From the NCBI GenBank assembly GCA_900554345.1, contig USHH01000027.1, positions 1 through 16,081 on the forward strand: DNA of 16,081 nt, written 5' to 3'. The DNA comes from an uncultured Bacteroidales bacterium (GTDB taxonomy: Bacteria > Bacteroidota > Bacteroidia > Bacteroidales > Muribaculaceae). Below the pieces are notes generated by a model, which was not told where the DNA came from, searched no databases, and worked only from the letters and a program-made list of their open reading frames with translations. Each line of letters begins with the position of its first letter. The stretch's first letter is position 1. Positions 1 through 8,247 of this stretch are shown in pieces. The position numbers and the translations under genes were made by a program.

Positions 1-51
1 ACCCGCAAGGGTGGAGACCTTATTGTTCCGACGGCTATCGTCTCGTGTGAA

Positions 52-2097
52 TCACCAGATGATCACTCTCTCCGATGCCGGGCGGTAGAGGGGCTCACCC
101 TCCTTGATGCCGAATGCCTCGAAGAAAGGCTCGATGTTGCGCAGCGATACGTTCACGCGGTTCTTGCCCAGCGAGTGTACGTCGCCGGTGGTCAGCGAGC
201 GCATCTCCTCCTCGCGGATATTGTTGGCCCAGAGGTTGGCGAAGTTCATGTAGAACACCTGCATCGGGTCGAAGCCGTCGATCCTGGCCTGCTCGGATGT
301 GATGTCTACGCCTTTCTTCTTCTGCGAATCGAGGAAAGCGGTGCGTGCGATTCTGAGGCCGCCCTGGTCGGCGATGTTCTCGCCGAGGGTATACTGTCCG
401 TTGGCCATCAGGCCGGGAAGCACCTCAACCTCGTTAAACTGCTCTACAAGACCCTGGGTGAGTTTGCCGAATGCCTCGCGGTCTTCGTCGTTCCACCAGT
501 TCACCATGTTGCCGTTGGCGTCAAACATACATCCCTGGTCGTCGAAGCCGTGGGTCAGCTCATGGCCGATCACGACACCGATGCCGCCGTAGTTCTCGGC
601 GTCGCTGCTCTGCGGGTCGAAGAAGGGGGCCTGCAGGATGCCGGCGGGGAATACGATCTCATTGTTGACCGGATTGTAGTAGGCGTTGATGGTCTGGGGT
701 GTCATGCTCCATTCCGTGCGGTCGACAGGCTTTCCCCACTTGGAGAGGTATTCCTTCTGTGCCCACATCGAGGCGTTGTGCACGTTCTCGTAATAGCTGA
801 GCGAGGGGTCGAGTTCCATCTTGCTGTAGTCTTTCCACGTGTCGGGATATCCGATCTTCACTGTGATGGAGTTGAGCTTCTTCATGGCCTGCACCTTGGT
901 GTCGTCGCTCATCCAGGGTAGATGCATGATGTGCTTGCCGAGGGCGTTGCGCAGGTTCTCCACAAGGCCGATCATGTATTCCTTGGAGCTCTCCGGGAAG
1001 TATTGCTCCACGTAGAGCTTGCCGATGCCTTCGCCGAGGAAGCCTTCGGTCACTCCGAGGGCACGCTTCCAGCGCGGGCGCTGCTGCTGCACTCCGCTCA
1101 TCACCTTGTTGAACTCAAACGAGGCATCGGAGAAGCTGTCGCTCAGATAGGGAGCCGCGCCGCTCACCACCTCCCAGAGGTAATAGTCTTTCTTCTCGCG
1201 GTCGGTGAGGCTCTTCCAGAGGTTGTCGGCCTGACGCATACCCTTGAGGTCGGTCACGATGATGGTTTCCGGAGCCTCGATGCCCATGGTCTCCACGAAG
1301 AGACGGTCGAGAGGCAGGTTGGAATATGTCTGCTTGATCTGCTCAAACGACATGGGGTTATACATCAGCTGTATGTTGCGGGTTTCCTCGCGCGTCATGG
1401 CGCTGTCGGCCACCATCTTCTCGATCTTCATCACGTTTTTCACTACGCGGGCGGCATCTTTCTTGCTCAGGCCGGCGTTCATCATCTGGGCGGCGATGAG
1501 CTTCTGATAGGCTTCCCTCACCTCCTTGTTGCGCTTGTCGTTGAGCAGGTAGTAGTCGCGGTCGCCGAGTCCGAGGCCGGCGCTGCCGAGATACATGGCA
1601 TACTGAGAGGAGTTGGCGAGGTCTTCCTGCGGACCGGCGCCTATGAAGGGCGAGCCGTAATATTTGTGGAGCCAGTAGAAGAGGTCGGTCATCTCCTCCG
1701 GCTTGGCGTTCTCGATCTTGGAGAGGATGGGCTTGATGGGCTCGGCGCCCAGCTTGTTGCGCTTCACGCTGTCCATGCCGGCCTCGTAGAGGGTGGCGAT
1801 CAGATAGGCGTCGGTGCCTTTCTTGGGATTGGTGGAGGCGAGGTGGCGCACTATGCGCTGCACGCGGTTGTTGCTCGAGTCGTTGAGGATGTTGAACATT
1901 CCGTAGCGGGAATATTCAGGAGTAAGCGGATGGGACTCGATCCAGCCTTTGTTGACGTGCTGGTAGAAGTCGGAGCCCGGAGCCGTTGTCTTGTCGATGC
2001 CGGAGGCGTCGAGGCTCTTCAGGTGTTCCTGGGCGTTGGCTCCCGTCGCAGCGGTGGCGGCAATGGCCAGGCCCATTAATAGAGTGTTGATTTTCAT
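52..2097 (-). CDS. Secreted M13-family zinc metallopeptidase (neprilysin/PepO-like)
   Basis: Predicted zinc endopeptidase of family M13, 681 residues, a normal length for the family. A signal peptide is visible at residues 1-22 (hydrophobic core, cleavage after GANA), so the enzyme should act in the periplasm or at the envelope. The catalytic HELTH is at residues 512-516 and the third zinc ligand lies in GENIAD (Glu about 573), 57 residues after the last His of HELTH, as the family requires. The substrate-binding NAYYNP motif lies upstream of HELTH, and the chain ends in the family's typical Trp. In M13 enzymes these residues cut short peptides; the substrate here is unknown. It starts 7 bp after the stop of the HTH regulator gene, so it is probably the last gene of the DUF2975–HTH–M13 unit. 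No strong Shine-Dalgarno is seen; the leader is A/T-rich, as is usual in Bacteroidota. Confidence 0.95.
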   Translation of the reverse strand: MKINTLLMGLAIAATAATGANAQEHLKSLDASGIDKTTAPGSDFYQHVNKGWIESHPLTPEYSRYGMFNILNDSSNNRVQRIVRHLASTNPKKGTDAYLIATLYEAGMDSVKRNKLGAEPIKPILSKIENAKPEEMTDLFYWLHKYYGSPFIGAGPQEDLANSSQYAMYLGSAGLGLGDRDYYLLNDKRNKEVREAYQKLIAAQMMNAGLSKKDAARVVKNVMKIEKMVADSAMTREETRNIQLMYNPMSFEQIKQTYSNLPLDRLFVETMGIEAPETIIVTDLKGMRQADNLWKSLTDREKKDYYLWEVVSGAAPYLSDSFSDASFEFNKVMSGVQQQRPRWKRALGVTEGFLGEGIGKLYVEQYFPESSKEYMIGLVENLRNALGKHIMHLPWMSDDTKVQAMKKLNSITVKIGYPDTWKDYSKMELDPSLSYYENVHNASMWAQKEYLSKWGKPVDRTEWSMTPQTINAYYNPVNNEIVFPAGILQAPFFDPQSSDAENYGGIGVVIGHELTHGFDDQGCMFDANGNMVNWWNDEDREAFGKLTQGLVEQFNEVEVLPGLMANGQYTLGENIADQGGLRIARTAFLDSQKKKGVDITSEQARIDGFDPMQVFYMNFANLWANNIREEEMRSLTTGDVHSLGKNRVNVSLRNIEPFFEAFGIKEGEPLYRPASERVIIW

Positions 2098-2104
2098 GTT
2101 ATTA

Positions 2105-2344
2105 TTAGTTGTTTTGTTGTGTTGTCGTGTCGGTCTGCGGTGCCGGACGGTATTCCAGTATGTCGCCCGGCTGGCAGTCGAGAATCTCGCAGATGCTGGT
2201 GAGAGTCGAGAAGCGTATGGCTTTGGCCTTTCCGGTCTTGAGGATCGACAGGTTGGAGGGGGTGATTTCCATACGCGACGCGAGCTCGCCGAGCGACATC
2301 TTCCGCTTGGCCATCATCACATCGAGATTTATTATAATAGGCAC
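2105..2344 (-). CDS. Cro/CI-type HTH regulator, YozG family
   Basis: Small DNA-binding regulator of 79 residues, nearly all one helix-turn-helix domain. It carries the hallmarks of the YozG-like group: an N-terminal INLDVMMAKRKMS, the recognition region NLSILKTGKAKAIRFSTL, and a terminal CQPGDILEY. The start appears to be GTG at 2342-2344, giving MPIIINLDVMM. Internal ATGs at the two Met of VMMAKR would remove a strand conserved in relatives, so I keep GTG. It lies 28 bp after the DUF2975 gene and 7 bp before the M13 peptidase gene. YozG-like regulators are habitually encoded beside DUF2975 membrane proteins, which supports both calls. It may control its own operon; the inverted repeat at the promoter at 3079-3092 is a possible site, but this is inference. 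Confidence 0.93.
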   Translation of the reverse strand: MPIIINLDVMMAKRKMSLGELASRMEITPSNLSILKTGKAKAIRFSTLTSICEILDCQPGDILEYRPAPQTDTTTQQNN

Positions 2345-2372
2345 GGTTAAGGGTGGGTTTATTATGTATGGT

Positions 2373-3035
2373 TTATATTGTCAGTTCGTTGTCTTCCTGA
2401 AGCTGTATGCCTCTGGCCCATATCTCGGCCATGAGAAGCGCCATGAGGCCGAGGATGCAGGTGGTCCATGGTATCAGCCAGTATGACGAGAGCGAATAGC
2501 CTTCGAGCTGGAGGTCGAAGCCGGAGAGCATGCAGTCGTCGATGATGCCTGACGCGCTCTGCATCAGCGCCAGGCAAAGCAGATAGACCGCCAGCCTACG
2601 CAGCCGCTTCACGTTGGCCCTCACGAATACGAAGCCACGGTTGATGCGGATTATGAATTTGGCGAATTCTATCACCGTCATTATCGAAAACACCAGCGCG
2701 GCCACCATGCATCCCACCGATATCCAGTTGAAGGTGATCTGGGAGGCGTCTTCCGGCAGGATCACAACCGCCCTACGTATTATCACCGGCAGCTCGCGTC
2801 CGTCGGCCATCATGATGGTGTCCGTCGGATGATAGTAGCTCCCCTCATCGGGATTGAATGCCAGATCCACGGGCATATAGCTTTCCATCGTCTCGGCTCC
2901 GTCTTGCGTCTCGTCCCAGCCTTTGGTGAAGCCGGTGATAAACGCTGTCCCCATCATATACGACGGGATGGTGACCGAGGCGGCCAATATGCATATTATA
3001 AGTATGCACAGTATGTTGATGCTGGTCTTTTTCAT
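2373..3035 (-). CDS. DUF2975 family membrane protein
   Basis: Integral membrane protein of 220 residues. Four hydrophobic segments are visible at about residues 5-28, 97-122, 145-168 and 183-205. The stretch between the first two is predicted to be outside the cytoplasm and carries a charged segment. The C-terminus EIWARGIQLQEDNELTI matches the usual DUF2975 ending, in which a short charged tail finishes in ELTI or DLTI. The biochemical function of DUF2975 is not known. These proteins are almost always encoded next to a YozG-type regulator, as here, and a role in sensing or in modulating the regulator is often supposed. It is the first gene of the unit, 26 bp downstream of the promoter -7 box at 3061-3068. 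Start at ATG 3033-3035. Confidence 0.88.
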   Translation of the reverse strand: MKKTSINILCILIICILAASVTIPSYMMGTAFITGFTKGWDETQDGAETMESYMPVDLAFNPDEGSYYHPTDTIMMADGRELPVIIRRAVVILPEDASQITFNWISVGCMVAALVFSIMTVIEFAKFIIRINRGFVFVRANVKRLRRLAVYLLCLALMQSASGIIDDCMLSGFDLQLEGYSLSSYWLIPWTTCILGLMALLMAEIWARGIQLQEDNELTI

Positions 3036-3060
3036 TTCGGCATTATTGGATACTGCTCTG

Positions 3061-3092
3061 CAAAATTAATATAAAATATTTGGTTTGCCAAA
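3061..3092 (-). promoter_or_regulatory. Bacteroides-type promoter for the DUF2975–HTH–M13 unit
   Basis: On the minus strand there is a TTTG (-33) at 3089-3092, a 20-bp spacer, then TAATTTTG (-7) at 3061-3068, an exact match to the Bacteroides consensus TTTG-N19-21-TAnnTTTG. Transcription should start near 3054, leaving a leader of roughly 20 nt before the ATG at 3035. The -33 box sits inside a small inverted repeat, TTTGG-TTTG-CCAAA (3079-3092), which could be a regulator site. This is a pattern match only. Confidence 0.72.
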
Positions 3093-3113
3093 AATAATTA
3101 TCGTTTTTCGATA
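3090..3113 (-). terminator. Weak hairpin plus T-rich tract after the isochorismate synthase gene
   Basis: Just past the stop codon at 3118-3120, the minus strand reads a 5-bp stem TATCG / CGATA (3109-3113 and 3099-3103) around an A5 loop, followed by ATTATTTTT. It is placed and ordered like an intrinsic terminator for ftsY–rimO–menF, but the stem is short and AT-rich, so it may be fortuitous. Confidence 0.35.
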
Positions 3114-3117
3114 TATT

Positions 3118-4230
3118 TTAGCTCTTTTCCTTTTCTATCACTTCTCTCAGGGTGGCGATTTTCATTTCCGTCTCCTTCCACTCCTTCTCCGGATCCGACT
3201 GCTCGGTGATGCCTCCCCCGGCGAAATAGGCTATCCGGTGGCGCTCCACGCGTGCCGACCGGAGGTTCACTCTCAGATGAAACCCTTTTCCGGATGTGGT
3301 CTCCCCGAGATACCCTCCGTAATATCCACGCTCAAAATCCTCACGGCTCTTGATGAAGCTCATGGCTTCTTCTTTTGGCAGACCGCACAGAGCCGGGGTG
3401 GGGGAGAGCCTCTCTATGAATTCATGCAGCTCGGCGTAGCTGAAGATCTTCGGCAGCGGCGAAGACACCCACGTGCGCAGATGTTCCACGTTGCCGGCTT
3501 TCCGAGTCTCCGGCGCTTCGGAATGGCTCTCGCCAAACTGAGCGGACATGATGTTGAGAAGATAGTCGGTCACAATCTGCTGCTCCTTCCGGTCTTTGTC
3601 GTCCCATTTTCCTTCGCTGCCGGCCGGGCGTGTCCCCGCCAGCGACATCACCACGGCCTCTCCGTTACCTCCATGACACAACACTTCCGGCGTCGCTCCG
3701 ATATATACTCCGGTGAATGGTGTGTAGTATATAAAGGTGTATGCGTCCGGGTATTTCAGACACAGGTCTCGGTATATCCGTGCGAGTCCTTCGTAGTTGT
3801 CGCGGTCGGGGGTCTCATCTACAAGTGTGCGTGCCATCACTATCTTGCGGTCGGGATGCCCTTCCAGTGCCTTGACGGCTGCCTTCACGTTGGCTATGTG
3901 CTCGTCTCTGGTAGTGCTCCGCTTCGGGAAAGGATAGAACGGCGTGTCTCCGTTAAACCCCTCTACCTTTATATATCTCACGGAGCCGAAATCGAGAGCC
4001 TTTATATCTTTTGGTATGGTGATGGTGTGTCGCGGATCGCCGTCGAAGCTCCCGATCACGAATCCGCGCGACAGTCCGGAGCGGGGATAGAACGAGGCCG
4101 CAGTGTTCAGCCTTCTTGAGTTGCCGTATTTATAGACGTAAAATGAGAGACCCTTTGATATTGCGTCAGGGAAAAAATCCTCGAGCTCCTCGAAGACGTC
4201 TCTCCTCATCGTCCAGTCCTCCTCGCTCAT
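3118..4230 (-). CDS. menF: Isochorismate synthase-type chorismate-utilising enzyme
   Basis: Member of the chorismate-binding family (isochorismate, salicylate, anthranilate and ADC synthases), 370 residues and cytosolic. Family landmarks in order: KIVMAR with the general-base Lys at about 129, IGATPEVL (177-184), SLAGTRP (196-202), KEQ (215-217) followed by a helix, His250 in EHLRTWV, LSPTPALCG (275-283), YYGGYLG (303-309) and SDPEKEW (345-351) with the Mg-binding acidic residues. The Lys base points to isochorismate synthase, which turns chorismate into isochorismate as the entry step of menaquinone synthesis, the quinone used by Bacteroidales. There is no glutamine amidotransferase partner, which argues against anthranilate or ADC synthase. 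It overlaps rimO by 4 bp (ATGA). No menD, menB, menC or menE is in the window. Specificity within the family is inferred. Confidence 0.85.
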   Translation of the reverse strand: MSEEDWTMRRDVFEELEDFFPDAISKGLSFYVYKYGNSRRLNTAASFYPRSGLSRGFVIGSFDGDPRHTITIPKDIKALDFGSVRYIKVEGFNGDTPFYPFPKRSTTRDEHIANVKAAVKALEGHPDRKIVMARTLVDETPDRDNYEGLARIYRDLCLKYPDAYTFIYYTPFTGVYIGATPEVLCHGGNGEAVVMSLAGTRPAGSEGKWDDKDRKEQQIVTDYLLNIMSAQFGESHSEAPETRKAGNVEHLRTWVSSPLPKIFSYAELHEFIERLSPTPALCGLPKEEAMSFIKSREDFERGYYGGYLGETTSGKGFHLRVNLRSARVERHRIAYFAGGGITEQSDPEKEWKETEMKIATLREVIEKEKS

Positions 4231-5525
4231 AGATCTGCCTCAAGTTCAAAAGGATATGTTCGGGTCACTGTCACTTCGGCGAAATCGCCGGGCTTCAGTC
4301 CCTCTCCATTCACTATCACCTCATGGTCAACTTCCGGCGAGTCCCATTGCGTGCGGCCAATGGCGGTGCCGTCGGACTGCAGGCGGTCGATGAGCACTTT
4401 CAAGCGTTTACCGGCCATCTTCTCGTTCTCTTCGAGCGAGATCTGCTCCTGTATCTCCATCAGCTGGTCGAGACGGCGCTGCTTGGTGGCCTCGTCTACC
4501 TCGTCGGTATAATGCCGGGCGGCGTAGGTGTCGTCTTCCATGCTGTAGGCGAAGGCGCCGAGACGCTCGAAGCGCCATTTCCTCACGAACTCGAGAAGCT
4601 CCTCGAATTCTTCCTCACCCTCTCCCGGGAAGCCCACCATCATGGTGGTGCGCAGCTTGATGCCGGGCACTTTCTCGCGTATCTTCTCTATCAGCTCCTC
4701 GGTGTGTCGCCGGTCGATGCGGCGCCTCATTCTCGAGAGCACCTTGTCGCTGGCGTGCTGCAGCGCGATATCGAGATATTTGCACACGTTGTCGCGTTTT
4801 GCCATCACGTCGAGCACATCCATCGGGAAGTCGGCCGGATAGGCGTAATGAAGGCGTATCCATTCCACTCCCTTGATGTCGGCCATGCTGTCTACAAGCT
4901 CCGCGAGCCGGCTTCTGCCGTAGAGGTCGGTGCCGTAGCTCGAGAGGTCCTGCGCTATGACATTGAATTCCTTCACTCCCTTGGCGGCAAGCTCCGCTGT
5001 CTCCTCGAGGATCTCGTCTATGGGTCGTGAGGTGTGGCGTCCTGTTATGATGGGGATGGCGCAGAAGGCGCAGTGGCGGTTGCATCCCTCCGAGATCTTG
5101 ATGTAGCAGCTATGGGGAGGGGTGGTGAGGCTGCGCTCCCATTCCCGGGGCTTTGTCTCCTCCTTAAGGTCGGGCAGCGACTCTATGAAGCCGTTCCAGT
5201 CGAATTTGCCATACCATCGGTCGACTTCCGGCATCTCCTCCTTCAGCTCCTCCATGTAGCGCTGCGAGAGGCACCCCATCACGGCCAGCGTGCCTATGCG
5301 GCGCTGCTGCTTGAGCTTCGCGAGACTGAATATCATGTCGATCGACTCTTCCTTGGCGTCGTTGATGAAGCCGCATGTGTTCACCACCACGTATTCCCCG
5401 CAGGGTTTCTCCGGATCGTGGCTCACATCATATCCCTTGGCCTCGAGCCTACGCATCAGCCGCTCGGAGTCGATGAGGTTTTTCGAGCATCCCATCGAGA
5501 TGACGTCGATATGCCGCTTCCTCAT
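4227..5525 (-). CDS. rimO: Ribosomal protein S12 methylthiotransferase RimO
   Basis: Radical-SAM enzyme that adds a methylthio group to a conserved Asp of ribosomal protein S12, 432 residues, full length. The N-terminal UPF0004 domain has the three auxiliary cluster cysteines, at about 13 (MGCSKN), 51 (NTCGF) and 85 (MGCLSQ). The radical-SAM CxxxCxxC is at 148-152-155 in SEGCNRHCAFC. A C-terminal TRAM domain (about residues 370-432) follows, in which the S12-binding contacts are made. SEGCNRHCAFCAIP together with NLIDSE favours RimO over MiaB. Both ends overlap neighbouring genes: its ATG sits in the ATGA shared with the ftsY stop, and its TGA overlaps the ATG of the isochorismate synthase gene, so translation of the three is probably coupled. 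Pairing of ftsY and rimO is common in Bacteroidota. Confidence 0.96.
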   Translation of the reverse strand: MRKRHIDVISMGCSKNLIDSERLMRRLEAKGYDVSHDPEKPCGEYVVVNTCGFINDAKEESIDMIFSLAKLKQQRRIGTLAVMGCLSQRYMEELKEEMPEVDRWYGKFDWNGFIESLPDLKEETKPREWERSLTTPPHSCYIKISEGCNRHCAFCAIPIITGRHTSRPIDEILEETAELAAKGVKEFNVIAQDLSSYGTDLYGRSRLAELVDSMADIKGVEWIRLHYAYPADFPMDVLDVMAKRDNVCKYLDIALQHASDKVLSRMRRRIDRRHTEELIEKIREKVPGIKLRTTMMVGFPGEGEEEFEELLEFVRKWRFERLGAFAYSMEDDTYAARHYTDEVDEATKQRRLDQLMEIQEQISLEENEKMAGKRLKVLIDRLQSDGTAIGRTQWDSPEVDHEVIVNGEGLKPGDFAEVTVTRTYPFELEADL

Positions 5526-6499
5526 TTCGCGCTGTCGATAAAGAGTGAGCGCACGAATTCCTCGGGGCGGAATATCTGCAGGTCGTCGATGCCTTCGCCG
5601 ATGCCGATATATTTCACCGGTATCTTGAACTGGTCGGAGATTCCCACCACTACTCCTCCTTTGGCGGTGCCGTCGAGCTTTGTCACGGCCAGGGCGTTGA
5701 CTTCAGTCGCGGCCACAAACTGGCGTGCCTGCTCGAAGGCGTTCTGGCCGGTGGAGCCGTCGAGCACGAGAAGAATCTCGTCGGGTGCGTCGGCCACCAC
5801 TTTCTTCATCACGTTTTTCATCTTGGTGAGCTCGTTCATGAGGTTCACCTTGTTGTGGAGGCGTCCTGCCGTGTCGATGATCACCACGTCGGCTCCGTGG
5901 GCTTTCGCCGACTGCACGGTGTCGAAGACCACGGCCGCAGGGTCGCTGTTCATCTTCTGCTTCACTATGGGCACTCCCACCCGGCTGCTCCAGATCTCGA
6001 GTTGCTCGATGGCGGCGGCGCGGAAGGTGTCGGCGGCGCCGATCACCACGCTGTTGCCGGCCTTCTTGTATTGGTTGGCGAGCTTCCCGATGGTGGTGGT
6101 CTTGCCCACTCCGTTGACGCCCACCACCATTATGACGTAGGGGTCGCCGTTGGCCTTCTTAGGCACCTGGAAGTCGTCGGGCTCCTCGCCCTCGCTCTCC
6201 GGGCGCGCGAGCATGTCGCTGATCTCCTCCGCAAGCAGGGTGTTGAGCTCCGAGGTGCCCACGTATTTGTCTTTGGCGACGCGGGCCTGAAGCCTCTCGA
6301 TGATCTTCAGGGTGGTGTCGACGCCTACGTCAGAGGTGATGAACGCCTCTTCAAGGTTGTCGAGCACTTCGTCGTCTACCTTGCTTTTTCCGGCGATGGC
6401 ACGCGTTATTTTGCCGAGTACACCCTCTTTGGATTTCTGCAGTCCGCTGTCGAGCTTCTCTTTTTTCTCTTTCGAGAATATCTTCTTAAAAAATCCCAT
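5522..6499 (-). CDS. ftsY: Signal recognition particle receptor FtsY
   Basis: SRP receptor GTPase that docks ribosome–SRP complexes at the inner membrane for co-translational insertion. It has 325 residues, with a short basic N-terminus (MGFFKKIFSKEKKEK) in place of the long acidic A domain of E. coli. The N-domain four-helix bundle covers about residues 25-100. The G domain shows GVNGVGKTT (127-135), the DTFRAAAIEQL insert-box motif (157 onward), DTAGR (209-213), TKLDGTAKGG, and a closing GIGEGIDDLQIF. These distinguish it from Ffh, which has a C-terminal M domain that is absent here. It is the first gene of ftsY–rimO–menF, and its stop overlaps the rimO start (ATGA). A weak promoter candidate lies at 6522-6552. 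Confidence 0.96.
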   Translation of the reverse strand: MGFFKKIFSKEKKEKLDSGLQKSKEGVLGKITRAIAGKSKVDDEVLDNLEEAFITSDVGVDTTLKIIERLQARVAKDKYVGTSELNTLLAEEISDMLARPESEGEEPDDFQVPKKANGDPYVIMVVGVNGVGKTTTIGKLANQYKKAGNSVVIGAADTFRAAAIEQLEIWSSRVGVPIVKQKMNSDPAAVVFDTVQSAKAHGADVVIIDTAGRLHNKVNLMNELTKMKNVMKKVVADAPDEILLVLDGSTGQNAFEQARQFVAATEVNALAVTKLDGTAKGGVVVGISDQFKIPVKYIGIGEGIDDLQIFRPEEFVRSLFIDSAK

Positions 6500-6521
6500 A
6501 CAAGATATATTGTTTAAGGTG

Positions 6522-6552
6522 CGAAATTAATGAATTTTTCTGACATACGAAA
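6522..6552 (-). promoter_or_regulatory. Candidate promoter for ftsY–rimO–menF
   Basis: On the minus strand TAATTTCG (6522-6529) departs from TAnnTTTG by one base. A TTTC lies 19 bp upstream (6549-6552) in the place of TTTG. The flanks TTAATTTCGCA resemble the -7 regions of three better promoters in this window. The predicted transcript would start about 15 nt before the ftsY ATG. Both boxes deviate from consensus, so this is a modest call. Confidence 0.42.
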
Positions 6553-6588
6553 GCCGTTGTCTGTCAATCCGCCCTATCCGTCAGGATT

Positions 6589-7857
6589 CTATTTCTCACC
6601 GTCTTTGCGGTTGATGGTGATATTGATGCTTTTCACTTTATCCGGACTTGTCTCATCGGTTTCTTTTGTCACCTTTATGCTGTCGGGCGTCAGCGAATCT
6701 GTGGGGATAGCCGCTATCTCTTCTGTCGTTTCGATGTCGATATCAATGGGCCGGCGGTTTTCAAGTCTGTTGAAGAATTTGGCCATGAGCACCGGGCAGG
6801 CTATCACCGACACCACCCATATCGCCAGCAGTGTGTTGCGGAATCCCCGCTGCATGGAGCGTCTGTTGCCCGCCATTGCCCGTATAAGGAAAAACACCGG
6901 TATGCCGAGCGCTATCTGGGAGGCGATCGCCAGCGTCAGACCCCATGTGGCGTCGTAGGTGCCGATCACATGCTCGAATGCAGGTGGAAGCGTATCGATA
7001 TTGAGGAAGCTGAGGAAGAGCAGGCCCATAAGGCAGGCGAGTGTGCCGAGCACGAGGGCTATGGCAACGGGCACGAAGATGATGAGCCCGATTACTATCA
7101 GCACCTTGAGCAGCACCGAGAAGAACCTCGAGGATCCGCTGCGGCTGATGGCGGCATAGGCGGCTTCGGCTCCGGGTGTCCCGGGTGTCTCGCTGCCTTT
7201 GCCGGTCTCGTAGAAGTTGTCGGTCACGGTGCGGCCGATATTCGAGATCGTCGGTGTCTCTCCCATCATCTGCATCTTCTCGTAGGGTGTCTCGGCCGGT
7301 GGCACAACTATCCAGAGCACGACATAGGCAAGTGCGGCGGTTGAGAGGGAGAGAACGGCGAGAAGCACTGTAAGCAGCCTTACCCACACCACATCTATGC
7401 CCGTGTAGTGGGAGATGCCGGCGCATACGCCCCCTATCATGCCTCCCTGGGTGTCGCGGAAGAATTTCTTCACGCTCCCGGGGTGGGGGACATACGGTGG
7501 CGGCACGGCTCCCGGCTTGGCTTCGGCCTTCTCGTCGATGTCGATTATTGTCTCGTCTTTAGGGACATCGTAATCTACTGTCATCTTCACGTCGGCGTCG
7601 ATGAAGTCTTCCGGCTTCCCCATCCTGGCTATCACGGCTTCTACGTTTGCGAGGGTGATGATGCGGGAGCCGCCGTCGCTCATCTCGGTGAGGAGCTCTG
7701 ATATGCGCCCCTCGATGTCGGCGATCAGCTCCCGGAAGTCATCGAGATGGCTGAAAGCGTGTTCCAGTGTGCTGAGGTAGTCGCTCAGGAGGGTATAGGC
7801 GTCGTCGTCGATGGTGAAGCCTGTCCCGGCAATGTTTATGTTGAAGGTCTTTTTCAT
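6589..7857 (-). CDS. PspC-domain inner-membrane protein
   Basis: Membrane protein of 422 residues. The N-terminal soluble part (about 1-90: MKKTFNINIAGTGF, then a helical stretch ending VIARMGKPEDF) is the segment usually found before PspC in Bacteroidota. The PspC domain spans about 128-190 (KKFFRDTQGGMIGGVCAGIS, then one membrane helix ending VVPPAE). Further membrane segments lie at about 245-285, 305-327 and 340-361, followed by a polar tail rich in Thr, Ser and Asp. PspC proteins take part in phage-shock or envelope-stress control in proteobacteria; here only an envelope role can be inferred. The reading frame is open 56 codons further upstream, but the ATG at 7855-7857 forms an ATGA overlap with the padR stop and matches family N-termini, so I choose it. 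Confidence 0.9.
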   Translation of the reverse strand: MKKTFNINIAGTGFTIDDDAYTLLSDYLSTLEHAFSHLDDFRELIADIEGRISELLTEMSDGGSRIITLANVEAVIARMGKPEDFIDADVKMTVDYDVPKDETIIDIDEKAEAKPGAVPPPYVPHPGSVKKFFRDTQGGMIGGVCAGISHYTGIDVVWVRLLTVLLAVLSLSTAALAYVVLWIVVPPAETPYEKMQMMGETPTISNIGRTVTDNFYETGKGSETPGTPGAEAAYAAISRSGSSRFFSVLLKVLIVIGLIIFVPVAIALVLGTLACLMGLLFLSFLNIDTLPPAFEHVIGTYDATWGLTLAIASQIALGIPVFFLIRAMAGNRRSMQRGFRNTLLAIWVVSVIACPVLMAKFFNRLENRRPIDIDIETTEEIAAIPTDSLTPDSIKVTKETDETSPDKVKSINITINRKDGEK

Positions 7858-8237
7858 TTCTGTAGGTCTATTGGGGTTTCTGGTCTGTTGTCGTGGCTCT
7901 GTCTGAAATGCTCCACATTGGCTACTATCTGGTTCCATGCGTCGGAGGTGTATCTGAGCACCTCCTCGCCGTAGTCGGTCAGGAAGAAGTATTTCCTTGG
8001 CGGCCCTTTCGGCGACTCCTCCCATTCATAGTTGAGTTTCCCCTCTTTGCGCAGGCGGTTGAGAAGAGTGTAGAGGGTGCCCTCCACCACTATCATGTCG
8101 GCTTCCTTGAGCCTGGAGATGATGTCGGATGGATAGGCACGCCCCTTACTGAGTATGAGGAGGATGCAGTATTCCAGCATCCCTTTCCTCATCTGTGACT
8201 TTATGTTGGCTTCATTAATGTTGCTTGTGTTGTCCAT
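7854..8237 (-). CDS. PadR-family transcriptional repressor
   Basis: Winged-helix regulator of 127 residues. Typical features are QMRKGMLEYCILLIL (helix 1), YPSDIISRLKEADMIVVEGTLYTLLNRLRKEG (recognition helix region), and the wing WEESPKGPPRKYFFLTDYG. A short C-terminal helix for dimerisation follows. This compact form (subfamily 2 type) normally represses its own operon and often responds to a small ligand or a partner protein. It lies 10 bp after the beta-barrel gene and overlaps the PspC gene by 4 bp (ATGA). PadR–PspC is a recurring Bacteroidota pair. Its likely target is the 33-bp palindrome over the operon promoter at 10651-10683; that link is inference. Confidence 0.93.
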   Translation of the reverse strand: MDNTSNINEANIKSQMRKGMLEYCILLILSKGRAYPSDIISRLKEADMIVVEGTLYTLLNRLRKEGKLNYEWEESPKGPPRKYFFLTDYGEEVLRYTSDAWNQIVANVEHFRQSHDNRPETPIDLQK

Positions 8238-8247
8238 AGGTTGTCGG

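Noticed and set aside
1..12. ACCC-GCAA-GGGT mini-hairpin with a GNRA-like loop, 40 bp past the M13 stop
   Set aside because: Only a 4-bp stem, and its far side is at the window edge, so terminator status cannot be judged. Nothing else is recognisable in 1-51.
175..921. Long plus-strand open frames opposite the M13 peptidase (also 922-2079)
   Set aside because: They mirror a well-supported minus-strand gene in GC-rich DNA, and their low-complexity Val/His/Gly-rich products match no family I know.
3085..4119. 344-residue plus-strand open frame opposite the isochorismate synthase gene
   Set aside because: Antisense shadow; the minus strand shows all family motifs in order.
7858..8025. Upstream extension of the PspC protein by 56 residues
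   Set aside because: The extension lies wholly within padR, has no family match, and the ATG at 7855-7857 gives the ATGA overlap and the conserved MKKTFNI N-terminus.
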